Source of the DNA: Clostridia bacterium
GTDB lineage: Bacteria; Bacillota; Clostridia; TANB77; CAG-508
Length of the DNA: 64,000 nt
Assembly: GCA_017404545.1 (NCBI GenBank)
Contig: JAFRCC010000004.1
Coordinates: 1 to 64,000 of the forward strand
Reading direction: 5' to 3'
In this document: piece by piece, positions 45,281 to 56,100 of the stretch
Position numbering within the stretch: position 1 is the stretch's first letter
Layout of the letters: the number at the start of each line of letters is the position of its first letter
Program-made: the position numbers and the translations under genes
The notes under the pieces: model-generated
What the model was told of the DNA's origin: nothing
What the model saw: only the letters and a program-made list of their open reading frames with translations
Databases searched by the model: none

Positions 45281-46201
45281 TTAAATATCATCATTTTTTT
45301 TATTTTTAGAATCCATTTTCTCTAATTTTTCAAGTTCTTGGAGCTCTTTTAAATTTTCTTTTTCTTCTTTATTAACGGCATCATTTTTTGAATCCTTTAT
45401 TACTTTTATATCCTTTGCCTCAAATTTCTTGTAACTAAAATCGTCTCCATTTTTTATCTTTACATTAACAAGCTCTTTTAGTATTTCAACACCCTCAACA
45501 GTCCCCTCTCCTGATGGAGTTTTAACTATAGCGCCAACCTTTGGAAGTCTTGTACCTTTCTCAGAATACACATCCTGTTCATATTTTAAACAGCACATTA
45601 AACGACCACAATTTCCTGAAATTTTAGATGGATTTAATGCTATCCCCTGTTCCTTTGCCATTTTAATTGAAACTGTTTCAAAGTTATCTAAAAAAGAACA
45701 ACAACAAAGCTCTCTACCACAAACACCATTTCCGCCTATTCTTTTAACTTCATCTCTAACGCCGATTTGTCTAAGTTCAATTCTTGTTTTAAATACACTT
45801 GCTAAATCCTTAACTAAATCTCTAAAGTCAATTCTTCCATCAGCGATAAAATAAAATAATATTTTGCTACCATCAAATCTATACTCTACATCTGTTAGAT
45901 TCATATCAAGATTATACTTTTTAATTTTTTCTTTACAAATTTTTAATGCTTCTGGCTCTTTTTCTTTGAACTTTTTCTGAGATTCAAGATCCTCTTTTGT
46001 AGCTTTTCTGATTACTTTTTTTAAAGGTGTTGCCATCTTTGTTTCATCGATTTCTCTGTTTACAACAACAACTTTTCCAATTTCATCTCCCATTGCAGTT
46101 TCAACAATAACATCGTCATTTTTCTCTATTTCAATCCCTTGTGGATCAAAAAAATATATCTTGCCAGGTTTTTTAAATCTAACACCTATTATTTTTTTCA
46201 T
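45281..46201 (-). CDS. ricT: RicT (YaaT), PSP1-domain protein
   Basis: A 306-residue protein of the RicAFT complex that in B. subtilis aids RNase Y maturation and sporulation phosphorelay. The PSP1 core shows IGVRFKKPGKIYFFDP, GDEIGKVVVVNREI and the cysteine-rich GGNGVCGRELCCCSFL and SGNCGRLMCCLKYEQDVY, which bind iron-sulphur clusters in relatives. It overlaps holB by 23 bases, the conserved holB-yaaT order. The C-terminal 45 residues are highly charged. Confidence 0.92.
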   Translation of the reverse strand: MKKIIGVRFKKPGKIYFFDPQGIEIEKNDDVIVETAMGDEIGKVVVVNREIDETKMATPLKKVIRKATKEDLESQKKFKEKEPEALKICKEKIKKYNLDMNLTDVEYRFDGSKILFYFIADGRIDFRDLVKDLASVFKTRIELRQIGVRDEVKRIGGNGVCGRELCCCSFLDNFETVSIKMAKEQGIALNPSKISGNCGRLMCCLKYEQDVYSEKGTRLPKVGAIVKTPSGEGTVEGVEILKELVNVKIKNGDDFSYKKFEAKDIKVIKDSKNDAVNKEEKENLKELQELEKLEKMDSKNKKNDDI

Positions 46202-47123
46202 TAATTTCCTCCCAAATATTTATTAACATATTATCAATCGTCATATCAAAATTATTACTATTTTGCAATTTTATTTTAGTTTTCTCAACCGTTTTCATAG
46301 ACTTTATATATACATCACTTTTTTTATTATTTTTCATTACCTCTTGAAATAACAATATGTAGATATATTCTAATAATAAATCAATCTCCACTTTATTGTC
46401 ATATATAAGTTGATTATTTTGAATAAAATGAAGTTTATTACATTTATCAACTTCATTTATAATTTTTTTAACCTGATTAAGCATATCAATTTTACTTATA
46501 ATATAATCTGCTTTTGAGATGCTTCCACTGCATAATCTTATTAAGTCGTTCTCTATTCCAACCTCATCATACTTATTGCCAACATATTTAAATATCTCAT
46601 TATCATCAATCTCTTTAAAAAATATTTTTGTACATCTCGACTTTACCGTTGACAAAATATTATTTTCATTTGCTGCAATTAATATAATCACTATGTATTC
46701 TTGAGGTTCCTCCAAGGTCTTTAACATACAATTCTGCGCTTCTTTCGTCATTAAATGGCAATTATCAATAATATACACTTTCTTTGTGCTTTCTATCGGC
46801 TTTTCCATTACAGATTTTTGCATCTGTCTTATTTGGTCAATTTTTATTGAATTCCCATCCGGCTCTATAATGAAAAAATCTGGATTATTATCTGAATTAA
46901 ATTCAATACATGATTTACATTTATTGCAAGGTTTTTTATCATCTTTTTCATTACATAAAATCATCTTTGCAAATTCCTTTGCAAAGATTTTTTTACCTAT
47001 TCCATCAGCTCCATAAAATAAATAACTATGGACAATATTTTTATTTATTATTGAATTACAAAGTAATCTTTTATTTTCATCATTTCCAATAATATTTTCA
47101 AAAGACAATTTTTCTTCCCCCAA
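46179..47123 (-). CDS. holB: DNA polymerase III delta-prime subunit HolB
   Basis: A clamp-loader subunit, 314 residues. SFENIIGNDENKRLL, YLFYGADGIGKKIFAKEFA (degenerate P-loop), zinc-binding cysteines (CNKCKSCIEF) and VYIIDNCHLMTKEAQNCMLK with LKTLEEPQEY all fit. A TTG start at 47123 directly after the lepB stop has GAGGA nearby; a TTG at 47108 after GGGGGAAG, giving the family-typical SFENIIG beginning, is an equal alternative. Confidence 0.92.
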   Translation of the reverse strand: MGEEKLSFENIIGNDENKRLLCNSIINKNIVHSYLFYGADGIGKKIFAKEFAKMILCNEKDDKKPCNKCKSCIEFNSDNNPDFFIIEPDGNSIKIDQIRQMQKSVMEKPIESTKKVYIIDNCHLMTKEAQNCMLKTLEEPQEYIVIILIAANENNILSTVKSRCTKIFFKEIDDNEIFKYVGNKYDEVGIENDLIRLCSGSISKADYIISKIDMLNQVKKIINEVDKCNKLHFIQNNQLIYDNKVEIDLLLEYIYILLFQEVMKNNKKSDVYIKSMKTVEKTKIKLQNSNNFDMTIDNMLINIWEEINEKNNRC

Positions 47124-47753
47124 CTATACTGTTCCTCTATTATTTGCGGGCCACCATCTAGCAATAACTTTTCCTTCAATTTTACCAATAGGTATACATC
47201 CAAATTTTCTTGAGTCTATTGATGCAGATCTATTATCTCCAAGAACATAAACACATCCATCCGGTACAATAATATTGCTACATACTCCCCCAGATGCCAT
47301 ATCTGTTTTGACATCATTTTCAAGATATTCTTCGTTGTATTCACTTCCATTTATGTACACATGATCATTCTTTATTTCAATATGATCTCCTGGTAAACCT
47401 ATTACCCTTTTTATATAACTAGAATTTGAGATTCCTAAACTATAGTATAAAATTTTTTCTCCTATTGTTCTCGAATTACTAGTATATATTGCCGTGCAAT
47501 CAGTAGAATCAATTAAAGATTCTACACTTGGTGCTTCAAAAGTTATTATTGTACCACGTGATGGTACAGTGTTAAAATTTATATCCCACGTACTTAAAAA
47601 TAATTTATCATTTGGATGTAACGTTGTAGCCATAGAAGTTCCTTTAACTGTAGTAGGCATCCCTACAAACGTTTTTAAAACAAACACAATAATCAAAGCA
47701 ATAATAAAGCTGGCAAACCAACCCATAATGCTTCTTTTTAATCGCTCCTTCAT
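47124..47753 (-). CDS. lepB: signal peptidase I
   Basis: A 209-residue membrane protease that removes signal peptides. One N-terminal helix (WFASFIIALIIVFVLKTFVG) is followed by the catalytic Ser in KGTSMATTLHPND, the catalytic Lys in SSYIKRVIGLPGDHIEI and the final box VLGDNRSASIDSRKFG. It contains an inserted segment around SLIDSTDCTAIYTSNSRTIG. GGAG precedes the ATG. Confidence 0.95.
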   Translation of the reverse strand: MKERLKRSIMGWFASFIIALIIVFVLKTFVGMPTTVKGTSMATTLHPNDKLFLSTWDINFNTVPSRGTIITFEAPSVESLIDSTDCTAIYTSNSRTIGEKILYYSLGISNSSYIKRVIGLPGDHIEIKNDHVYINGSEYNEEYLENDVKTDMASGGVCSNIIVPDGCVYVLGDNRSASIDSRKFGCIPIGKIEGKVIARWWPANNRGTV

Positions 47754-47793
47754 TTGTATTTCTCCTATATCCTTCGTTTACAGATGTATTATA

Positions 47794-49209
47794 TTATATA
47801 TTTTCGTTATTTTCAATAATTTCTCTTGTTTTTACAGGTATTCTAACAACTACCTCAGTTCCTTTACCAAATTCGCTTTTTATATCTATACTTCCTCTAT
47901 TCTGTTCTATTATTTCTTTGGCAATTGCAAGCCCTAATCCTGTACCACCAAGCTCTCTAGCTCTAGCTTTATCAACTCTGTAAAACCTTTCAAAAATTCT
48001 TGGTAAGTCCTCTTCAGGAATTCCAATTCCATTATCAATAACTTTTATATATGCATCATTATATACAAAACCAACATATATCTTAATATTCCCATTTTCT
48101 GGTGTATACTTTATACTATTTGTTAATATATTTAATATTACTCTTTCTATTCCGTATTTATCAGCCTTTACTAATGGTACATCTGCTGTTACAAAACATT
48201 CAATCTTATGCTTTTTCTTTTCAATTTCAATATTAAGCTTTTCTAAGCATTTTTTTGTCATGTCACCCAAATCTATCTCAATAATTTCAGATTTATTTTT
48301 ATTATTGTCATAACGTGAAAGAGTTAATAAATCGCTAACCAACTTAGACATTCTGTTTGATTCTGATAAAATAACATTTAGAAACTTTGACTGCATTTCC
48401 TTATCGTATTCACTATCTAAAAGAGTGTCTGCACAACCCATAATTGATGTAATTGGTGTCTTTAGCTCATGTGAAACATCTGCAACAAACTCTTTTCTCA
48501 TATTATCGAGTTTTACATGCTCTGTTATGTCTTGAAGTAAAATTATTATTCCATTTGGTCTATTTTTATTATCCTTAATTGGAGCAAAAAATACATTAAT
48601 ATATCTTTCTTCTACAGAGACAATTTGTTCAAAAGATGTAACATCATCTAAATAAACAATTTTTTCTAAATTAACATCTAGCTCCACTTTCTTGAAAATT
48701 TTTTCAAAAGAATCATCGTTTTTTTCAAGCTTAAATAAATCGATTGCAGCTGGATTTATATATGTTATATTTCCATGAAAATCAAATGCAATAATTCCGT
48801 CTTTTATGTGTAATAAAATTGCCTCAACTTGGCTTTTTTGCTTATTTGCTGTTTTCAAACTAAGTCTCAATTCCTCTGTCATTGTGTTAATAGTTTTTGA
48901 AAATTTATCTTCACTACTCTTCTTACCATCGTCAAGATACTTAATCTCATCCTCGTTATCATCATTATATGTACCTGCTTTATCTACAATACTTGAAAAT
49001 GGTTTTGTAACTATTTTCAAGATATAATTCACTGCAAATACCGAACATATTGAAAAAATTACAATTGTACCTATCCAAGTAGCAATAAACCACAAAAATT
49101 CCGAGTTTTGAACATTGTAATTTCTCAAATTAATAATATTGTTTACTGAAATTAATAATGCACCAATAAAAATTATGATTGATGTTGTTTTTAATTGTAA
49201 GTTTTTCAT
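47794..49209 (-). CDS. walK: WalK/PhoR-type sensor histidine kinase
   Basis: A membrane sensor, 471 residues. Two N-terminal helices, a degenerate HAMP-like linker and a PAS domain (HIKDGIIAFDFHGNITYINP) precede the phospho-acceptor motif VADVSHELKTPITSIMGCAD and the ATPase boxes (NILTNSIKYTP, DNGIGIPEEDL, GGTGLGLAIAKEI). It follows the response regulator gene by 66 bases. The pairing and domain order suggest the essential wall-homeostasis system, but PhoR is possible. Confidence 0.88.
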   Translation of the reverse strand: MKNLQLKTTSIIIFIGALLISVNNIINLRNYNVQNSEFLWFIATWIGTIVIFSICSVFAVNYILKIVTKPFSSIVDKAGTYNDDNEDEIKYLDDGKKSSEDKFSKTINTMTEELRLSLKTANKQKSQVEAILLHIKDGIIAFDFHGNITYINPAAIDLFKLEKNDDSFEKIFKKVELDVNLEKIVYLDDVTSFEQIVSVEERYINVFFAPIKDNKNRPNGIIILLQDITEHVKLDNMRKEFVADVSHELKTPITSIMGCADTLLDSEYDKEMQSKFLNVILSESNRMSKLVSDLLTLSRYDNNKNKSEIIEIDLGDMTKKCLEKLNIEIEKKKHKIECFVTADVPLVKADKYGIERVILNILTNSIKYTPENGNIKIYVGFVYNDAYIKVIDNGIGIPEEDLPRIFERFYRVDKARARELGGTGLGLAIAKEIIEQNRGSIDIKSEFGKGTEVVVRIPVKTREIIENNENI

Positions 49210-49275
49210 AAGCTCTCCCTTCCTACAAAAAATGGAGAAACATTTTTCAATAATTAATGTTCCTCCATCAATTGC

Positions 49276-50052
49276 TTAATTAGAAGCTATATAGTAACCA
49301 ACGCTTCTCTTCGTTATCAATATCTGTGGACTTGATGTATCAAGCTCTATTTTTTCTCTAATTCTTCTCACAGTAACATCAACTGTTCTTATATCACCAT
49401 AATATTCGTATCCCCATACTTTTTCAAGTAAAGTTTCTCTAGTTACCACCTGGCCTGGTTGTTGAGCAAGGTATTTTAAAACTTCGAACTCTCTTAAAGT
49501 TAAGTCTATTACTTTTCCTCTAACTTTAACCTCAAATTTATCTGTATCTAAATATAAATCTCCAACTATGATTCGATTTTCTTGCATTTTATCTTTTTCT
49601 TCATCTAATAATTTATTATAATCACTATCATTCTTCCTTAAATTAGCTTTTACTCTTGCTATAAGCTCTCTTACACTAAATGGTTTTGTAATATAATCAT
49701 CTGCACCAAGCTCTAATCCCAATATTTTATCTATTTCTTCATCCTTAGCTGAAATCATTATAATTGGAATATTGTAATTATGTCTTATTTTTTTGCAGAC
49801 AGTTAATCCATCCATTTTTGGAAGCATAATATCAAGTAATACTAAATCTGGTTTATTATTTATAACCATATTTATGGCTTCTTCTCCATCAGTTGCCTCT
49901 ATGGTATTGTAGCCCTCTTTCTTTAAATTATACACAAGAATATCAATAATTGGTTTTTCATCATCAACTACTAATACAGTTTTTTGGCTTTTTTCTTTCA
50001 TAATTTTTTCTTTAATTAATTCACTATTATTGTTTTCCTCATTAATATCCAA
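49276..50052 (-). CDS. walR: WalR/PhoB-type response regulator
   Basis: An OmpR-family regulator, 258 residues. Receiver: VLVVDDEKPIIDILVYNL, phospho-Asp in LVLLDIMLPKMDGL, and Lys in ITKPFSVRELIARVKANL. DNA-binding winged helix: LTLREFEVLKYLAQQPGQVV and VDVTVRRIREKIE. An N-terminal extension of about 20 residues precedes the receiver. The TTG at 50052 is seven bases after AAGGAGG and extends to it. Confidence 0.92.
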   Translation of the reverse strand: MDINEENNNSELIKEKIMKEKSQKTVLVVDDEKPIIDILVYNLKKEGYNTIEATDGEEAINMVINNKPDLVLLDIMLPKMDGLTVCKKIRHNYNIPIIMISAKDEEIDKILGLELGADDYITKPFSVRELIARVKANLRKNDSDYNKLLDEEKDKMQENRIIVGDLYLDTDKFEVKVRGKVIDLTLREFEVLKYLAQQPGQVVTRETLLEKVWGYEYYGDIRTVDVTVRRIREKIELDTSSPQILITKRSVGYYIASN

Positions 50053-50148
50053 AGAAAGACCTCCTTACTTATAGACCTCATAACTACTAATAGTTATATC
50101 ATAAGAAAATACTTAATACAAGTTTTTTAATAATTTTATTTTTAATCA

Positions 50149-50169
50149 GTTACTACTTAATAGTATTGA
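50149..50169 (+). repeat. weak match to a MITE-like end (copy E)
   Basis: GTTACTACTTAATAGTATTGA differs at a few places from the family end GTTACTATTTAATAGTTATGA. The 50053-50196 gap also has ATAACTACTAATAGTTAT, a short palindrome. Possibly a degraded remnant; chance is not excluded in such AT-rich DNA. Confidence 0.3.
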
Positions 50170-50196
50170 AAATAAGTCGTCAGAACAAGACCATAG

Positions 50197-53100
50197 CTAC
50201 ATAGTAACATCTATTTCATTAACACTTCCATTATCGTCCAATTTTATTGTCTTTCCTTCAACTTCGTTTCCATTAAGAAGTACCTTCTGTATTGAGTTGC
50301 CATTTCCACTTATATTGTTAAATTTTATATTATAAACACTATTACCATATTTATAAATAATACTATATTTCTTCCAATATGCAGGAGTATGTGGCTTAAA
50401 GCTTAATGCTCTGTCTTTTATCTGTATTCCTAAAATATATTTAATTAAACAAATATAATACCAACTTGCAGATCCTGTATACCAAGACCATCCACCTTGC
50501 CCAAGCATATCATCATTTGAATATATATCCGCAGCAATAACATACGGCTCTAACATATATTGGTCAGCCATAGCTTTATTTAATGAATGTTGTATAGGAT
50601 TAATCATTTTAAAATATTCTGTGGCATTTTTTCCATTATTTAGCATCGCTTCAGCAATAATTGCCCATATTGCTCCATGTGTGTATTGTCCACCATTTTC
50701 CCTAGTTCCAGGTAAATACGATTTTATATATCCTGGATTTATATCCCCCGATTCAAATGGTGGATATAATAATTTAACTATTCCTACTTCCTTATCAACT
50801 AAATAATCACGTAAACTTTTCATTGCAATATTTCCTTTTTGATTATCAGCTACATTTGAAATAATTGCCCAACTTTGACTTATTCCATCTATTTTACATT
50901 CTTTATTTTGAATACTACCAATTACCGCCCCATTATCATAAAAAGCTCTATTATACCATTTTCCGTCCCAACAATTTTTGTTTAATGATTCTTTTAATTT
51001 AATACAAATTTTTTCATAATTATTTTTTCTTTCTTCATCTTTTTTATATTCGCATATATTTATGAATTTTTTTAATATATCATATAAGAAAAATCCAAGC
51101 CATACGCTTTCTCCTTTTCCCTTATTTCCTATTAAATTAAAACCATCGTTCCAGTCTCCTGATCCAATCTTTGGTATTCCATGTACTCCATAATTTAGTG
51201 TCTTTTCTATTGCCCTAACACAATGTAAATACACATTTTCTGATACTTCCGATTCTCCATAAAAATCATATTTTTCATCTGAATTTATTTCCAGAATTTC
51301 CCCAGCTAAATATGGAATTTTGATATCCAAAATATCATAGTCGCCTGAAAACTCTATATAATCACATACTGTATAGGCAAGCCATAGTAAATCGTCAGAG
51401 AATTTTGTTCTAACACCTCTTCCAGTTTCCTCATGCCACCAATGCAAAACATCACCTTCAATAAACTGATGTTTACAATGCCTAATTATTTGATTCTTTT
51501 GAATATTTAAATCAAAATATTTCATACACATTGAGTCTTGTAATTGGTCTCTAAATCCCCAGGCTCCTCCTGATTGGTAATATCCGCTCTTAGCTAGCAT
51601 CCTACAGCAATAAGCTTGATAAATAATCCAACCATTGCATATATAATTTATTGAATCTTCTGGAGTTTTTATCGAAATTTTTTCTGTAAGATTATTCCAA
51701 TATTTTTTTGTATCTTCAAGTTCTTTCCTACAACAATTTAAGTTCTGATATTTTTCCACGAATACTCTGCAATTGTTTTCAATGTCATCACACCCGAAAA
51801 ACAAAGAAAGATTTTTTTCTTCTAATGCTGCAATTTCAACCTCTAAATCAATTTTTAATATATTCTTTGCTAAATTTGAATTAATTATCTTTTCACTTGA
51901 TGACAAATACATCCAATAATCAAAATCTTCGTTTGCTAAGTTTTTTAATAAAATATAATTATCGTTGTTATTTTTTTCACTATATATATAATTACTACTG
52001 AAAATTTCATCTTCATCAAGAGCAAGTTTTAAACAAAATTCGATTTTAATTTTTCTTTTCTGAGGTAAAAGATTTTTTAAGGAAATAATACTAATTTTTA
52101 TAGCATCATTTCGTGGAACAAAAACATTAATTTTTTGCTCTATTGAATCTGTAGAGTGTATATAATCGGCATAGCCCATACCATAATTTATATAGTACTC
52201 CTCTTCATTTTTTATTGGTCCCAAAGATGCATTCCAACTACAGTCATTATCAGAATCTGTAAAATATATTAGCTCGGATTGAAAATCGCTGATGGGGTCA
52301 TTATTCCATGCAGTAATTCTATTAAGTCTTGCATTCTTATACCATGTGTATCCCCCCATATTTTCCGTTATAACCGTACCAAATTTTTCATTTGCTAAAA
52401 CATTTGACCACGCCACCGGCGTTGTTTTATTTTTATTGATATTAATAACATATTCTTTCTGTTTAAATCCTCCATATTCATTAAAGAATTTTAAAGCATT
52501 TGTATCAAATTTATAATTGTAATTGTAATTATTATTTATATTTTTTTTGCAATTGTACATTTTTATTTTATTTACTTTTTTATTTTCAAGCTCTTCTAGT
52601 AAAAATTCAATTTTCCCATAACTCCCTGGAATAATAATATCTGCCCTATGTCTTATAATTTCTTTATCCTCATCTGAAATATTTTTTAGTGTAAAAATTC
52701 CATTGTTATAAGCATCTATATTGCTCCAAATAATTTCATTTATAGCATCTTGTAAATAATTCTCGTATGACCCTGGTTCATTATTTAAAATAATAAAATC
52801 AACTTCCATACCTTGAATTTTAAGAAATTCATAACATTTTACAATATTTTTTACTATATCAATTTCAGATATTTCATTTATTTCAAGTAACAATATTGGT
52901 TTATTTCCAGATATACCATATCTCCATAATTTACTTGGATATAATTTTAAATTACGATCCGCTTTTGTATATACTGTTCCACATTTATTTAACATGTAAG
53001 ATAAGATTCGTTCATATAGATTTACATCTTTCCCTGTAATTCCTAAATACTGAACTTTTGCTTCAGTTTGTGCCCTAGATAATTTCATCGCTCTAGTTAC

Positions 53101-56100
53101 ATTTTCTGGATTACAATATTTCTTTACATTTTCAACCACCTTTTCTTTACTATCTGAAACGCCTATTAATAAAAATATATTTTTTTCATCACCATTATTA
53201 ATTTCAATATTCTTTTTTAATGCAATAGCTTGATTTACATTAGATTTAGTGCTATTTTCCATAGATTTTGATGATTTTACTACTTCAGGAATACCATAAT
53301 TATTTCGTCCAAATATACTCAATTTATCAGTATCAAATTGAATATTTTGATCATCTTCAGATACAAATGTTACTGCCATATAAATATCTTTTTCATTAGA
53401 AGCCCTCGCTCTTCTTTTAATTATAAGAATATTATCTTCTATTTCGAATGATAAAAATAATTTATTAAAAGCCTTATGTGCATAATCCTGTTTTGCTTCA
53501 GATAATACAGGCTCAAATATTGAATATATTTCAAAATTAATATTATATTCATTTGAATTTTTTATGTTTAGCTTTCTAATTTCGACTGCATCTTCGGCTG
53601 CTATAAAAATAGAAAGTTTTGATTTAATTTTATTGTGTTCATTTATAAACTCGCTCTTATCCGGATAAAATACAATTTTATTTTTGCTCTCATTTAATGG
53701 ATTCCAAATATCGTTATTTTTCAGGTCTTTCATAAAAAAATCTATGCCACCATTTATTTCATCTGTTGGTTTGAATCTATTAATAATATAATTTTTATAT
53801 TTACTATATCCGTTTCCGTTGTTATCTATTAAAACAGAATAATTATTATTACATATTAAATTGTACATATTTATATTTTCGGTGTTATTTTCATATTTTC
53901 TTTCAGTATAGTAATCGTAATTATAATATTTTATTTTTTCAATATGTTCCTTTTTCTCTTTAGTAATTATAATATTATCGGGCATTTTTTCTTGTAATAA
54001 TATATCTACACTTTCTATTTCTGGATTACAAGAAAATCTTTTTTGTAATATATTATCATTTATTAAATTGTTTATTGACAAAAGTATAAGCCCCTGGTGA
54101 TGTGCCATATACGTTTTAACTACAGAATAATTGTTATTTCCAGCCCTACTTGGAGTATAATCCACAGATTCAAAAAAACCATACTTATCATACATTCCAA
54201 TATTTTCAAGTTGCTTCAGGTTATTTATTACTTTTTTAGGAATATCATTTATTGCTAAAATTGTACCATATGATGAAACAACAATTTCGTCAGCTAAACC
54301 CCTTTTTAATCCAAGCCATGGTATTCCGAATGCTTTATATTGATAATTTCCATTAAAATCTTTTAAATTAAATGCTGCCTCAGAAATTCCCCATGTAACT
54401 CCTAATCTTTTTGAATATTCAATTTGACTCATAATCATAAATTTGCATGACTCATCTAATAAACTGCCTGGGTATCTCTTTATATTAATTGTAGGCATTA
54501 GGTATTCAAAAGCAGTACCCGACCATGAAATTAAACCTTTATATCTATTTAATGTTGTAAGTGATCTGCTTAAATTTTTCCAATGTTTTGGAGAAATATC
54601 TTTTTTTGCTATTGCAACTATACTTGTTTGTCTAGCTTCAGACGCAAGTAAATCATAGTAAGAATCTGTCATTTTGTTTTCTTCACAATTAAATCCTATA
54701 GAAAATAATCCCGTTTTAGAATCAAATAATTTGGAAAAATCTGTGTTATCTATCAGTTTGTCTATCGTTTTAACTATAGCATTTATTTTTTCACTACCAT
54801 TACTTTCTTTTATTAAAAATTGTTTTAATACATATAAATAACCAACAAAATTTCCACTATCCACAGAAGAAACATATTTCGGAAATAATGGTGTTAATCT
54901 ACAAATATTGTACCAATTATATAAATGGCCATTCCATTTTGGTAATTTTTCTACTACTTTTATCATTTTCTCGATTAAATCTATAGCGTATTCTTTACTT
55001 TCATATCCTAAATCAAAGCTAGATACCACACTTATTAATGCTAAACCAATATTGGTTGGAGATGTTCGATGAACAATTTTATTTTTTCTGTCCTCTTGAT
55101 AATTATCTGGCGGTAAAAAGTTGTTTTCTTCATTTAAAAAATCCTTAAAATAATTCCAAGTTTTTCTACCTATTTCATATACGTATTTTTTTTCACTTTC
55201 ATCAAGCTGATTATATACATTCTGCTTATCAATTGGTTTGCTAATTTTATTAATAATAATTGGAAATATTATCCACAAAACTCCCAATATTGTTCCTATA
55301 AAGTTTGTATACATTACTCCAAGATAAATAAAAATAAAACCAAATAACACATTAGAAACCATTTTTTTATAATAGAAAAATATTCCTGATTTTGCTTTTT
55401 TTTCGTTTTCCTCTGATGTTGTCCATTCAAGCAAATGTTTTTTTGATATAAATAGTCTATATAATGCTCTTATTGCTGCATCTATTCCCAAATACGCTTT
55501 GTCTGGAATTAAAGAAATATCAATTATTGCTTTTAAGAAATTTAAAGTTGACCCTCCAAATTCTTTGTTGTATTTTTTCTGTACAAATTGACCACTTTTT
55601 TTCATTATTATTTTATCAATTATGTTTAAAATGTATGGGAAACATGTAGATATCAGCGATATTGTAATCAAAAGTTTACTATTTAGAATGATTCCCAAAA
55701 ATATTAGTATAAGGACAGCAAACTCCTGCATACTTCGTAAAAGGTTATCTATTATTTTAAATTTAGATAATATATTTATTTTTCTATTAAAAAGCCATTC
55801 TATAATTTGATAATCTCCTCTTATCCATCTGTGAGATCTTGATCTATACGAATCATATGTTGAAGGAAATCCATCCATTAAAACTATGTCTGAAGCTAAA
55901 CCACATTTTAAATAACATCCCTCTAATAAATCATGGCTTAATATCTTATTCGGTGGTATTTCTCTTTTTAAAATTTTTGAGAATATTTCTGTATCAAAAA
56001 TTCCTTTTCCAGTATAAATTCCTTCTCTAAAGTTATCTTGATAAAAATCCGATATAGCATTTGTATACGAATCTGTACCAGGCACGCCAGCAAATAATTT